A stretch of DNA of 46,371 nt from Bacteroidota bacterium (GCA_021820065.1 JAKAEE010000019.1:5951-52321); one strand, 5' to 3'; counted from the stretch's first letter, positions 9,059 to 18,126 are shown. Program-made: numbers and translations. Notes: a model not told the origin generated them from the sequence alone.

Positions 9059-10402
9059 TTAATGTTTTAATACCGCCTCGCCGAATTTTTTAGTGATTGT
9101 AATTCCGATCTGTTCCAAAAATTTATTCGGCAGCTCACCGCCGGCAAAAACATAAACCAAATCGTTTTTCATTTCCTCTTCAGTTGCGGAACCGTTTTTC
9201 TGAATTGAAAGAATTACCGATTCATCTTTTATCTCTTTTACGTTTGAATTGAGAAGGAGGTTAATACTCCGATCTTCTGAAGCCTTTTTAACTTTTTCAT
9301 AATTGCCCGGTTTGATTCGCGAAAAAGATTCTCCGCGGTAAGAAAGTGTAACTCTGTTTTTTTCGTCGGCAAGCAGAAGAGCCGATTCAATAGCAGAATC
9401 ACCGCCGCCTACTACCAATACATTTTTGTTGTTTATAAGCTCGGGCTCAAGAAGGCGGTACATTACCTTTTCCCTGTTTTCACCGGGCACACCAAGTTTG
9501 CGCGGAGATCCTCTTCTGCCGATGGCAAGAAGAACATTGGACGATGTTACGGCGCGCTGATTGGTTTGAATTGCAAAGTAATCCTGATACGGATTTATCG
9601 AAATAACTTTTTCACTTTCACGAACGGCAATGTCGTTTTTGTTCAGCACTTCATGCCATAGACTAAGCAATTCCGTCTTTGATGTTTCAACAAGTTTCAC
9701 TTTTCCATATAACGGCAAATACATTGGAGAAGTCATTACAATTTTGGCTCTTGGAAAAGAATAGACTGTTCCGCCAAGTGTGTCTTGTTCCAAAGTTAGA
9801 AACTTGATGTTTTTCTGTTTTGAAGTAAGCGATGCGGATATTCCCGCTGGACCGGCGCCAACGATTACTAAATCGTAATCCGGTTTAATGGAGTGAACTA
9901 ATTTTCGTGTGATGTTTTCAACAGCTTGTTTGCCCTGCTCAACCGCATTCTTTATCAAACCCATCCCGCCTAATTCGCCAGCGATATAAATTCCTTTAAC
10001 GCTGGTTTCAAACTCGGGGCTTATATGAGGCAGATCAACACCTCTTTTCTCGGTACCGATTACAAGTGTTATTGCGCCCAACGGGCATGCATGAAAACAC
10101 GCACCGTGTCCCACGCACCGTGATGCATTAATTGTTACTGCCTTTCCGTGAACAATTCCAATGATATCTTTTTCCGGACAGGCAGTAATGCACGCACTGC
10201 TGCCGATACATGTGCTTAAACTTACTACGGGGTGAAGCGAGACTGGTTCGTGAAAGCCGAGTTCTTTAGCCTTCTCGATTTTCTTCTGAGCAACTTTGGT
10301 TTGCTTTTTGTTCTTCCTTAGATAAAAGAACATGATCATGGCGATCATTAAAAAAACAAATCCATACGATATGAGATTTTCTAAAGTGACTTCCATCGAC
10401 AT
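9059..10402 (-). CDS. Membrane-anchored Fe-S / FAD-NAD(P) oxidoreductase
   Basis: 447 aa. The N-terminus has one transmembrane helix (about 10-28), then a ferredoxin-like region with two motifs, C65-x5-C71-x3-C75-P and C96-x5-C102-x3-C106-P. In both, the usual second Cys is missing (Ser68 and His99), so each motif has three Cys; seven-iron or other atypical clusters are possible. The rest resembles thioredoxin-reductase-like flavoproteins: FAD Rossmann motif VIVGAGPAGISA (about 179-190) and NAD(P) motif VLVVGGGDSAIES. The second FAD signature, FETSVKGIYIAGELGGMG (about 131-148), lies before the first Rossmann motif instead of near the C-terminus. It follows the cytochrome-b-like gene by 16 bp and precedes two multihaem cytochromes, so electron exchange between NAD(P)H and the membrane/haem chain is inferred; direction is unknown. 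Confidence 0.85.
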   Translation of the reverse strand: MSMEVTLENLISYGFVFLMIAMIMFFYLRKNKKQTKVAQKKIEKAKELGFHEPVSLHPVVSLSTCIGSSACITACPEKDIIGIVHGKAVTINASRCVGHGACFHACPLGAITLVIGTEKRGVDLPHISPEFETSVKGIYIAGELGGMGLIKNAVEQGKQAVENITRKLVHSIKPDYDLVIVGAGPAGISASLTSKQKNIKFLTLEQDTLGGTVYSFPRAKIVMTSPMYLPLYGKVKLVETSKTELLSLWHEVLNKNDIAVRESEKVISINPYQDYFAIQTNQRAVTSSNVLLAIGRRGSPRKLGVPGENREKVMYRLLEPELINNKNVLVVGGGDSAIESALLLADEKNRVTLSYRGESFSRIKPGNYEKVKKASEDRSINLLLNSNVKEIKDESVILSIQKNGSATEEEMKNDLVYVFAGGELPNKFLEQIGITITKKFGEAVLKH

Positions 10403-10418
10403 GCATTACGTTGTCTTT

Positions 10419-11294
10419 CTAAAATATCCAAGTGTAACCGAATGCAACAGCAACGCCTACGTGAATCAACATGATTATCAGCATTACAAGCGCAAACGGA
10501 AGGTGAATAATATGCCAGTACTTAAAAAGCCTCTGGACAGAATGTAACAGAATGATTCTTCGTGTCAATACCAATTTCGACTTGCAAATTTTTATTATCT
10601 CATCAATGGATTTATGTGAGATGTTTCTTTTAACAAGTTCTTTCCTTATTTGATGAATCAGCGATGCGTTTTCAAAATAATCATGGAGTATGATTCCCAT
10701 TACGGAAAAAAAACCAAGCGTTTCGTATGACTCGACCGATCTAAAATGATCCAGCCTTTTGAGCAGATCGTCATGCAGATTATAATCTTTGCGTAGTGTT
10801 TCAGTATAACCAAAATTCAAAAGTTTTAGTTCATCCAACGAGTATTCCTGTCCATGTATTGATCTCGGAATCTGAATGTAAATGAACCGGCCTACAACGC
10901 CGCTAACCACAACAGCCACCATACTCCAAAAACTAACGGCAACTATTCCGCCGAATTTAAAAGCCGTGTGATAGAGAACCAATATTGGACCAACACTGCA
11001 AAGAAAGATATGCATTTCAAGCCAGTGCTTCAGAAGTCCCATTCTTAACATTTTGCGTGATCTTTTTCTAACCATGTACATTGCGACGCCAAGTATCATC
11101 ATTATGGAACCGATGATGCCAAAGCCATGACCGAGAAAACCGCTTGGTTTCAGCAATTTATCCAGAGGGTTAAAAAAACGATCCTCGTAAGGAGTCAAAT
11201 AGTAACGGTATCCATAAATTCCCACAGCTATTAAAACGAAAGCCCCTATTAATAGTAAAAATGACAGGTAAATTCTGTGCTGAGTTTTAGTCAT
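10419..11294 (-). CDS. Cytochrome-b-like polytopic membrane protein
   Basis: 291 aa, first gene of the operon. Hydrophobic segments lie at about 8-30, 52-75, 88-112, 114-140 and 255-288, with a long soluble loop (about 145-245). His residues sit inside or at the ends of helices: His56, His90, His95, His109, His251, His261, His264 and His278, enough for two b haems. The GRFIYIQIPRS stretch after helix four looks like a family signature. No Fe-S or flavin motif is present; those are on the next gene product. The likely role is a quinone- or flavoprotein-linked haem b subunit that passes electrons across the inner membrane to the exported cytochromes. The function is inferred from His placement and context, and a non-haem membrane protein is not excluded. 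Confidence 0.7.
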   Translation of the reverse strand: MTKTQHRIYLSFLLLIGAFVLIAVGIYGYRYYLTPYEDRFFNPLDKLLKPSGFLGHGFGIIGSIMMILGVAMYMVRKRSRKMLRMGLLKHWLEMHIFLCSVGPILVLYHTAFKFGGIVAVSFWSMVAVVVSGVVGRFIYIQIPRSIHGQEYSLDELKLLNFGYTETLRKDYNLHDDLLKRLDHFRSVESYETLGFFSVMGIILHDYFENASLIHQIRKELVKRNISHKSIDEIIKICKSKLVLTRRIILLHSVQRLFKYWHIIHLPFALVMLIIMLIHVGVAVAFGYTWIF

Positions 11295-11601
11295 CTATAG
11301 TATAGTTGATTTGAATTTCAGTGGTAAAAGGTGACTCACTATTCCCGCAGTAGGTTGTAAGTTGGTTTCTGCAAGAATTTCGGCTTGAAGATAAGATTTT
11401 TTTATATTCAACAAAAGTACGAGCATAATTTTTAAGCAAGGTTTAAGAAAAGATCATGCCATGGATCACGCCTATAACAAAAACGTTTTCGGCTCGGTTA
11501 ATTATTCCGGTAACCGGTAATGTAATTGTCGTAGAAATTTTTACTTAGATTAAATAATCGAAACCATAAAAATCTTGATTGAATGTAGATGCTGCGAAGC
11601 G
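11295..11601. other. Intergenic region between typA and the cytochrome operon
   Basis: 307 bp without a plausible gene. It must hold the end of the typA transcript and the start of the cytochrome operon. Besides the candidate promoter at 11412-11439, I see an imperfect inverted repeat centred on CCGGTAACCGG near 11515 (arms AATTATTCCGG and CCGGTAATGTAATT). It has no clean U-tract, so it is a weak terminator or an operator at best. Confidence 0.4.
11412..11439 (-). promoter_or_regulatory. Candidate promoter for the cytochrome operon
   Basis: On the minus strand TTG (11439-11437) is followed by 17 bases and then TACTTTTG (11419-11412), matching the Bacteroidota -33 TTG / -7 TAnnTTTG pattern. 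It would give a leader of about 110 bases before the membrane-protein ATG at 11294, which has no strong Shine-Dalgarno. Confidence 0.4.
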
Positions 11602-13410
11602 TTATGCCAGCTTACCAAGATTGAATCTCTTTCGTTCATTTGAATCCAGATGAAGCTTTCTTAACCGGATAGATTTTGGCGTAACTTCCACCATCTCATC
11701 TTCCTGAATATATTCAAGCGCTTCTTCCAGCGTGAACTTTATTGCCGGAGTAATCTTAACAGCCTTATCCGAACCAGATGCACGCATGTTCGAAAGTTTT
11801 TTCCCTCTTTGGATGTTCACTTCGATATCATTTTCTTTGCTGTGTTCACCGATAATTTGACCTTTGTAAACAATTTCACCCGGATCAATAAAAAATTTGC
11901 CCCGGTCTTGCAATGAATCGATTGCGTATGCAGTTGAGGCGCCTTCATCCATCGAAATCATCACACCGTTGGTAGATTTGTTTATTGCACCTTTAAAATA
12001 TTCATACTGGAAAAATCTGTGGTGCATTACTCCCTCGCCCGATGTTGCGGTTAGAATTTTTGTACGCAGACCGACTATTCCACGCGTCGGAATGTGGAAT
12101 TCTAATTTGTTCATGTTCCCTTTGTTTTCCATCTTCACCATTTCGCCGCGGCGCTGACCAACGAGTTCAATAACTTTGCCGGCAGATTCGGTAGGAACAT
12201 CAACAACCAAAACTTCAATCGGCTCGGCTTTCTTGCCATTGATTTCTTTATAGATCACTTTCGGGTCACGAACTTGAAGTTCGTATCCTTCGCGTCTCAT
12301 GTTCTCAATTAAAATTGAAAGATGCAGAATTCCGCGTCCCGAAACTTTGTACGAATCCGGCGAACTTGTATCGTGAACACGCATAGCTACATTGTGCTCG
12401 AGCTCTTTATATAATCTATCCCGAAGCTGACGAGACGTAACATACTTTCCTTCTCTACCGTAGAACGGTGAGTTGTTTACGGTAAATGTCATGCTGATTG
12501 TCGGCTCATCAATTTCGATAAACTCTAACGGCTCCGGATTGCCTGCATCTGCAATTGTATCTCCAATATCTATATCTTCTATTCCGACGATTGCACAAAT
12601 ATCTCCGCACTGAACTTCTTCAACTTCAATTCTACTCAATCCATCGAAGACGAACAATTGTTTTGGACTCGTTTCATGAATCGATCCGTCGCGCTTGATG
12701 ATAGAAAGTTTTTCCGTTTTTCTCAGCGTTCCTCTAAAAACTCTGCCGATACCGATTCTGCCGACATAGTCGCTGTAATCTAAAGTCGTGATTTGAATTT
12801 GAGTGTCACCTTCCATAACCGGCGGTGAAGGCAAATCATTAATGATTGATTCAAGAAGTGGATCGAGATTTTGTTTTTTATTTTTTAAATCCTTAACAGC
12901 CCATCCGTCACGACCGCTTGCATAAAGTACTGGAAAATCAAGCTGATCTTCGTGCGCATCTAGCTCAATAAACAGATCATAAATTTCATCGAGGACTTCC
13001 TCTGGTCTGTTGTCCGGTCTGTCAATTTTATTTATAACGATAATAGGTTTGAGATGAAGACTCAACGCTTTCTCTAAAACAAATCTTGTCTGCGGCATCG
13101 GACCTTCAAACGAATCTACAAGAAGAAGAACTCCATCCGCCATTTTAAGCACACGCTCAACTTCGCCGCCAAAGTCCGCGTGACCCGGAGTATCAATCAA
13201 ATTTATTTTGTAATCTTTGTAAGGTATGCTGATATTTTTTGCAAGAATTGTAATTCCTCTTTCACGTTCTAGATCATTCGAATCCAAGAATCTTTCTCTT
13301 ACAACTTGGTTCTTCCTAAAAACTTGGCACTGCTTAAGTATCTGATCAACTAAAGTTGTTTTACCATGATCTACGTGCGCGATGATGGCAATGTTTCTAA
13401 TTTCTTTCAC
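11602..13410 (-). CDS. typA: Ribosome-associated GTPase TypA/BipA
   Basis: 602 aa, the family's usual length. It has the translational GTPase motifs AHVDHGKTT (11-19), DTPGH (73-77) and NKID (127-130), followed by the EF-G-like domains and the TypA-specific C-terminus with RGIVGLRT and [12 protein letters not shown]. The protein binds ribosomes and supports subunit assembly and growth under cold or other stress. The start is a GTG with GGAG six bases upstream. The leader carries a small hairpin, TGCCTG-ATA-CAGGCA (13424-13438), of unknown effect. It stands alone, with 180 bp or more to each neighbour. Confidence 0.97.
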   Translation of the reverse strand: MKEIRNIAIIAHVDHGKTTLVDQILKQCQVFRKNQVVRERFLDSNDLERERGITILAKNISIPYKDYKINLIDTPGHADFGGEVERVLKMADGVLLLVDSFEGPMPQTRFVLEKALSLHLKPIIVINKIDRPDNRPEEVLDEIYDLFIELDAHEDQLDFPVLYASGRDGWAVKDLKNKKQNLDPLLESIINDLPSPPVMEGDTQIQITTLDYSDYVGRIGIGRVFRGTLRKTEKLSIIKRDGSIHETSPKQLFVFDGLSRIEVEEVQCGDICAIVGIEDIDIGDTIADAGNPEPLEFIEIDEPTISMTFTVNNSPFYGREGKYVTSRQLRDRLYKELEHNVAMRVHDTSSPDSYKVSGRGILHLSILIENMRREGYELQVRDPKVIYKEINGKKAEPIEVLVVDVPTESAGKVIELVGQRRGEMVKMENKGNMNKLEFHIPTRGIVGLRTKILTATSGEGVMHHRFFQYEYFKGAINKSTNGVMISMDEGASTAYAIDSLQDRGKFFIDPGEIVYKGQIIGEHSKENDIEVNIQRGKKLSNMRASGSDKAVKITPAIKFTLEEALEYIQEDEMVEVTPKSIRLRKLHLDSNERKRFNLGKLA

Positions 13411-13492
13411 TAACTCTCCGCTCTGCCTGATACAGGCAATAAATGTTAAAAAATGGCTGGTAAATTTACGAAATTGAAAGTTACCTTGAAAA

Positions 13493-13507
13493 GAAATGAT
13501 TCATTTC
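13493..13507 (-). terminator. Weak terminator candidate after the sensor kinase/REC pair
   Basis: GAAATGA-T-TCATTTC is a perfect palindrome with 7-bp arms. On the minus strand it is followed by TTTTC, 87 bases after the REC stop codon. The stem is A/T-rich, so termination would be weak; an operator for typA is the alternative. Confidence 0.25.
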
Positions 13508-13593
13508 AGCGGTTGGCCAGATCCCAATATGATCAGCTAATCCGGACATGGAATACAGCGGGCTTACTAAACAACTTTACCGAAGTGCAAATT

Positions 13594-13965
13594 TCAATTA
13601 CAATATTTCTTGAAGTCTGTCAGCAGGATTTTATAGTCAATCGGTTTTCTGTAATACTTTGTTGCGCCCGCTGCCATCGTAATTTCTTCATCCCTCTTAA
13701 AAGCATTTGCAGTAACTACCATGATCGGAATAGTTTTGTAATCATCAATTTGGCGCAGTTCCTTTATTAATTGAATTCCATCTTTGGTCCCGACCAATGA
13801 AATATCAATCAGGAATATTTGATATTTATCTTTTTCAATAGCCGCATCAAATTCGATATCGTTCTGGCACATGGTTAAATTAAAATCTTTGGCAAAAACG
13901 CTGCGATATACTTTCAGAAGCAAATCGTCATCTTCAACAATTAATAAATTTGGTTTTGAATTCAT
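13594..13965 (-). CDS. Stand-alone response regulator receiver (REC) protein
   Basis: 123 aa, consisting only of a CheY-like receiver. The acidic pocket is Glu11/Asp12/Asp13, the phospho-acceptor is Asp54 in FLIDISL, the switch Thr is in VVTAN (Thr85), and the conserved Lys is Lys107 in YRKPID. There is no output domain, so it acts by protein contact or as a phosphate shuttle. It follows the large sensor kinase gene by 7 bp, which marks that kinase as its likely partner. The IDISL-x4-KDGIQL-x-KEL stretch is nearly the same in the REC protein at 31335-31721, so the two are paralogues. Confidence 0.93.
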   Translation of the reverse strand: MNSKPNLLIVEDDDLLLKVYRSVFAKDFNLTMCQNDIEFDAAIEKDKYQIFLIDISLVGTKDGIQLIKELRQIDDYKTIPIMVVTANAFKRDEEITMAAGATKYYRKPIDYKILLTDFKKYCN

Positions 13966-13972
13966 TGTATAT

Positions 13973-16900
13973 TCAACTCATTGTTGGTTCTTTTTCAAAC
14001 GTAACAGTAAATTTTGATCCCTTACCTTTTTCCGACTGAACAGAAATTTTAGCTTTGTTAAGTTCGCAATACTTCTTAACAAGCGATAATCCCAAACCGT
14101 TGCCTTCGTATCTTCTTGAATAACCTCTTTCTTCCTGCATAAACGGTTCAAACATGTTAGCCATAAATTCTTCGGACATTCCAATTCCCGTGTCTTTAAC
14201 AATTACCTCTATGCACTGATCCTGATTGCGGTTAATCGTCAATTCTACTTCGCCTGCTCTTGTGTATTTAATTGCATTGTCTATAAGGTTAACAAAAATT
14301 TGATTAAGACTATACCTATCGCCAAGCACAGTCGTTTCCGAAGTGTTGCAGTAAATGTTAAAGTTCAGCCCTTTCATTTTTGCCGTAATGCTGTATTCGG
14401 TTCTAATTGAATCGAAAACATCCCTCATCAAATCTAACTTTGTCCATGTCGGTTCATACGATCCAACTTGTATTTCCGAAGCATTTAGTATCAATCCGAT
14501 TGTTCTTATCAGTCTCTTGCCTGCCGTATGAATCCCTTCAAAATACTCTTCAATTTCTGGAGTCAATTTTTCATCAAGCGCGTCCTTAAGAAGATTCGAA
14601 AAATTCATTGTTATGTTGATTGGTGATCGAATTTCGTGAGACATTTGCGCAAGGAATTCTGATTTCAGTTTGTTTGCATGTTCGGCTCTATCTTTTGCAG
14701 AAAACAGTTCTTCAATTAATTTTTTCATCTCGGTAATATCTTCTTTCACTGCAATGAAGTGCGTGATGTTGCCTTGGGAATCTTTTATCGGCGAGATTGA
14801 CGCTTGTTCCCAATACAATTCACCCTTCTTTTTCTTGTTATGAAATTCGCCGCGCCACTCTTTTCCAGCTTTGATAGTCTGCCACATCAGTTGATATTCC
14901 TCCGGAGATTTTTCTCCGGATTTCAGAATACGCGGGTTTTTACCGATTGCTTCTTCGAAAGTGTAGCCTGTAGTTTCCGTGAATTTCGGATTTACATATT
15001 CAATTTTGCCGTTTATATCTGTGATAATAATTGTTGCGGGACTTTGTTCTACGCCACGCGAAAGTTTTCTAATTTGCTCTTCTGCTTCTTTTTGTTGTGT
15101 GATATCACGTGAAATGCCCATGATCGAAACTATTTTGTTCGATTCGTCCCGCAGAGGAACTAACGAGGTACCAAGCCAAACCTCGCGATTTCCAAATTTT
15201 AATTTTGATTCTTCATACAAAGGTTTGCCGCTTTCCATTACGGTTTTCAAGCTCTGTTTTTGTTTTTGAAAAGCATCGTTTCTGAAGAAAACATTCACAT
15301 TTCTGCCGATAAGGTCTTGCGGTTTTTTGGATAATAGCAGTGCACCATAATTGTTAACGTACTCAATTTTCAAATCAACACTTAAAACGAAAATAATTTC
15401 ATTCGCAGATTCAGCTAATGTGCGGTAACGTTCTTCGCTATTAGAGAGAGCCTGTTCAGCTTGCTTTCGCTTTTCTTCATCCTCTATATGCTCAAGAGCA
15501 AAAGAAATATCTTTAGATAACTCGTCAAGCAAGGCAATCTCTTCAGTATCAAAGAATCCTTTTTCATCGGAATACACAGTGAAAACGCCGAACGTTTCGC
15601 CGTGAACAATAAGCGGCAGAGCAGCGCTGGATCGTATCCCAAAACTCAACTGTTTATCTCTCCATGGAGACATCCTTGTTTCGTTCTCAACATCGTTGCA
15701 AACGTTGTGTTTTTTCTCACGCATTGCCGTTCCCGTCGGGCCCATGCCTTCAGGTATGCCGGAATTAACAGAGACTTTAATTTGATTCAAATAATCTTTA
15801 GCCGAGCCGCAGAATGAGGTAACATTTATCCAGCCGCTTTCTTTATCAAGTATGCCGATCCACGCCAACAAAAACTTCCCTTTTTCAATTGCGATACAAC
15901 AGCTTCTCTCCAACAAAATTTCTCTGTTATGTTCTCTTACAATAAGCTGATTAATATCGCTCAAAGTAGCGTAAACTCTGTTCAGTCTTTGAATCTTAAT
16001 GTCTTTAGTTTTTCTCTCGCTTATATCTCTTACAATACCTTGAAAGAATTTCTTGCCGTCGATTTCTATAAATCTTGTACTTACTTCAACAGGAAAAATT
16101 GTTCCGTCTTTTTTGCGATGAAAAATTTCATGCACAATTCCATTTAATTCCTCTGCTTTCCTAAAAGATTCCTCAGTACCCGCGGCTGTTTCCGGGCTTC
16201 TAAAATCATCCGCTCTCATATTGAGGATTTCTTCCTTACTATATCCATACACACTAAGCACTTTATCATTCACGTCAACAATTCTTCGGTTCTCGTCAAT
16301 CATAAATATCATATCGTTAGCATGTTTAATTAATAACTCAACATGCTTTGTAAGAAGTTTTTTCTCGGCTTCAAGTTCGTACTTTGCTTGATAGAATTTT
16401 TTCTGTTCATGCTTCCAAACTAATATTAATATAACGGCAACTATCACAATTAACAGAACTACTACAATACCGGTTATAAAAGCTCTAAATCTTAACGGTG
16501 CATATATTTCTTCTTTATCTTCTTTGGTGACCATGAACCAATTGGTACCTTCAATTTTATTTAGGTACGATAGAACCGCTATTCCCCTATAATCTTTTCC
16601 TTCAAAGAATCCTTTCTTACCAAGTAGTAGTCCAGCAGCAGGTAATGAAGTATCTTTTATAGATAACTTAAAATTCAGCGGTTGATTTTCCTTAAAACGC
16701 AACTCGTTTAGATAAACAACGGAATCTTCGTCCCGAGAAACAAGCGATGTTTCGCCGCTTATGGCATTTCCCACCCATTTCTGTATTAAAGGAAATAAAA
16801 ACTTATGCGGCTCAATTCTTATTAAAAGAATCCCAACTAATGGTTGTTTTGAAGTTTCCAAATCGAAAAGCGGAACAGCTATGTCGATGTGTGGAATATT

Positions 16901-17365
16901 TTCTTTCGAGGTAAGATGAATATCCGAAATCATGATATCTCGTTTGCTAACTGCCTTGGCAATCAAACTTATTCCCGCATCGCGAGGAATGGCAAAAGTT
17001 TTTGCAGCAATATAGGTTTTAAGTTGAGGATCGAAAAAAGCGGCTTGGGAGAAATTGCTATCTTTGCTAAACGCTTCCAACCAATTGATAATTTTTTTCG
17101 AACTGCCTTTGCCGGCAAACACCAATTTCAGATTGGATATTAATGATTGGTCATTGCGTATGAAGTCGGCAATTTCAAGGCGTTCTTTATACCAATCCTT
17201 GATTTGCTTTTCCTTAAGCAAAGAAATCGCCTGGAGTTCAGAATAAATTTTTTTGGTTATTTCATCTTTTTGAAGATCGAAGAAGATATGACCGAGAAGT
17301 AACAACACTCCCGATGATATCAGAAATATTAACAGCAAAATTCTTGATGTCTTTCTGTCTGCCAC
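13973..17365 (-). CDS. Membrane sensor histidine kinase with PAS, GAF and PAS domains
   Basis: 1130 aa. Transmembrane helix one (about 8-28) and helix two (about 292-314) flank an extracytoplasmic sensor domain of about 260 residues. Then come a PAS domain (about 335-450), a GAF domain (about 470-610), two PAS domains with PAC tails (about 630-870), HisKA with the phospho-acceptor His in MSHEIRSPI (about 907), and HATPase with N-box NLIDNAIKY (about 1030), DTGIGMS and GNGLGLSLVKK. The start is a GTG with GGTGG four bases upstream. The next gene, 7 bp away, is a REC-only protein, making a two-gene phosphotransfer unit. The ligand cannot be told from sequence; the PAS and GAF domains suggest additional cytoplasmic redox, haem or small-molecule input. 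Confidence 0.93.
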   Translation of the reverse strand: MADRKTSRILLLIFLISSGVLLLLGHIFFDLQKDEITKKIYSELQAISLLKEKQIKDWYKERLEIADFIRNDQSLISNLKLVFAGKGSSKKIINWLEAFSKDSNFSQAAFFDPQLKTYIAAKTFAIPRDAGISLIAKAVSKRDIMISDIHLTSKENIPHIDIAVPLFDLETSKQPLVGILLIRIEPHKFLFPLIQKWVGNAISGETSLVSRDEDSVVYLNELRFKENQPLNFKLSIKDTSLPAAGLLLGKKGFFEGKDYRGIAVLSYLNKIEGTNWFMVTKEDKEEIYAPLRFRAFITGIVVVLLIVIVAVILILVWKHEQKKFYQAKYELEAEKKLLTKHVELLIKHANDMIFMIDENRRIVDVNDKVLSVYGYSKEEILNMRADDFRSPETAAGTEESFRKAEELNGIVHEIFHRKKDGTIFPVEVSTRFIEIDGKKFFQGIVRDISERKTKDIKIQRLNRVYATLSDINQLIVREHNREILLERSCCIAIEKGKFLLAWIGILDKESGWINVTSFCGSAKDYLNQIKVSVNSGIPEGMGPTGTAMREKKHNVCNDVENETRMSPWRDKQLSFGIRSSAALPLIVHGETFGVFTVYSDEKGFFDTEEIALLDELSKDISFALEHIEDEEKRKQAEQALSNSEERYRTLAESANEIIFVLSVDLKIEYVNNYGALLLSKKPQDLIGRNVNVFFRNDAFQKQKQSLKTVMESGKPLYEESKLKFGNREVWLGTSLVPLRDESNKIVSIMGISRDITQQKEAEEQIRKLSRGVEQSPATIIITDINGKIEYVNPKFTETTGYTFEEAIGKNPRILKSGEKSPEEYQLMWQTIKAGKEWRGEFHNKKKKGELYWEQASISPIKDSQGNITHFIAVKEDITEMKKLIEELFSAKDRAEHANKLKSEFLAQMSHEIRSPINITMNFSNLLKDALDEKLTPEIEEYFEGIHTAGKRLIRTIGLILNASEIQVGSYEPTWTKLDLMRDVFDSIRTEYSITAKMKGLNFNIYCNTSETTVLGDRYSLNQIFVNLIDNAIKYTRAGEVELTINRNQDQCIEVIVKDTGIGMSEEFMANMFEPFMQEERGYSRRYEGNGLGLSLVKKYCELNKAKISVQSEKGKGSKFTVTFEKEPTMS

Positions 17366-17464
17366 TTTACCACCAATTCTCTTTCTTTCTTCTTCTTAAG
17401 ATTATGAATTGTTGTACTGAAAACTTGATGGAATCTAACTAATTTTTTTCAAAAAGAATAATAG

Positions 17465-17492
17465 AGCAAATAGACAGCAACGTCTATTTGCT
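17465..17492. repeat. Perfect hairpin between the kinase and STAS genes
   Basis: AGCAAATAGAC and GTCTATTTGCT form an 11-bp perfect stem around the loop AGCAAC. There is no U-tract on either side, so it is more likely an operator or RNA structure than a terminator. It lies about 100 bp upstream of the kinase start and about 265 bp upstream of the STAS start. Confidence 0.6.
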
Positions 17493-17556
17493 TCAATTGT
17501 GGTTAGAATAGTCCGGATAAGATTTTTTTTCAACGGCATGCAAACCCGGGCTTTCA

Positions 17557-17654
17557 GAGTGTGTGTGAAAATTGGATTTGAAGCTAATCATGGTTTCGTT
17601 TTTATTGTGAAATCGAAAAAAATCTTCCGAAAAAATGAATTATCACACACGCTC
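17557..17654. repeat. Long-range inverted repeat upstream of the STAS gene
   Basis: GAGTGTGTGTGA (17557-17568) is the reverse complement of TCACACACGCTC (17643-17654) except for one position that can form a G-U pair. The arms extend to about 14 bp with flanking A bases and enclose 74 bases. In the + strand transcript toward the STAS gene this could close a structured leader or small RNA; as DNA it could be two half-sites. Confidence 0.5.
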
Positions 17655-17757
17655 TTCAACTTTGGGGATTGTCGTTTTCAACTAACGAAAATGAAATTAT
17701 TTTTTTATCTTGGATCGAAATATTTTATAAAACAGAACATTAAATACTGAGGACGTG

Positions 17758-18126
17758 GTGGATTTCACAGAAGAAAAAAACGGCGAGGTTGTGATAATTA
17801 AGTCGCTGACTTCTAAAGCCACCGTCGCAGACGCACATGTATTCAAGAATTTCATGCTGATGAAAATCAACAACGGTGAATCAAAATTGATCTTCGACCT
17901 CAGCGAAATTGTTCTTTTGGATTCAACTTTTCTCGGGGCAATGGTTGTAGTTCACCGAAGACTAACATCGATAGGCAATAAACTTGTTCTGTGCGGAATC
18001 AACGAAGCAGTTGGAGTTTTGCTCGGGCTCACTAAATTAAATGAATCATTTGCCGTCTTCAAAACTAGAAACGAGGCGGTTGCTTCGTTTCCGAAAAAAC
18101 AAAATCATTTTGACGGTTTGAGTTAG
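17758..18126 (+). CDS. STAS-domain protein, anti-sigma-factor antagonist type
   Basis: 122 aa from the GTG at 17758, preferred over the GTG at 17755 because GAGG (17749-17752) is then five bases away. It has the single-domain STAS fold: an N-terminal beta strand (EVVIIKSLTSKAT), then FDLSEIVLLDSTFLGAMVVVHRR with the putative phospho-accepting Ser in LDSTFLG. Such proteins bind or release a kinase/anti-sigma partner according to Ser phosphorylation. No partner kinase is adjacent; the neighbours are a divergent sensor kinase and a convergent galM. It is one of two + strand genes in the window and stands alone, so its partner must be elsewhere. Confidence 0.85.
   Translation: MDFTEEKNGEVVIIKSLTSKATVADAHVFKNFMLMKINNGESKLIFDLSEIVLLDSTFLGAMVVVHRRLTSIGNKLVLCGINEAVGVLLGLTKLNESFAVFKTRNEAVASFPKKQNHFDGLS

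Larger units (their letters stand above)
17366..17757. other. Divergent intergenic region with two inverted repeats
   Basis: About 390 bp between the divergent sensor kinase and STAS genes. I see no convincing gene. It contains a tight hairpin (17465-17492) and a long-range inverted repeat (17557-17654), listed separately. The stretch before the STAS start is very A/T-rich (TATTTTATAAAACAG), suitable for a promoter, but no consensus can be chosen with confidence. Confidence 0.5.

Noticed and set aside
11501..11530. CCGGTAACCGG inverted repeat as the typA terminator
   Set aside because: The stem is short and bulged and no U-run follows, so it was left as a remark in the intergenic entry.
13453..13770. 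105-residue + strand frame between typA and the REC gene
   Set aside because: More than half of it is antisense to the REC gene, and the rest shows no recognisable domain or ribosome site.
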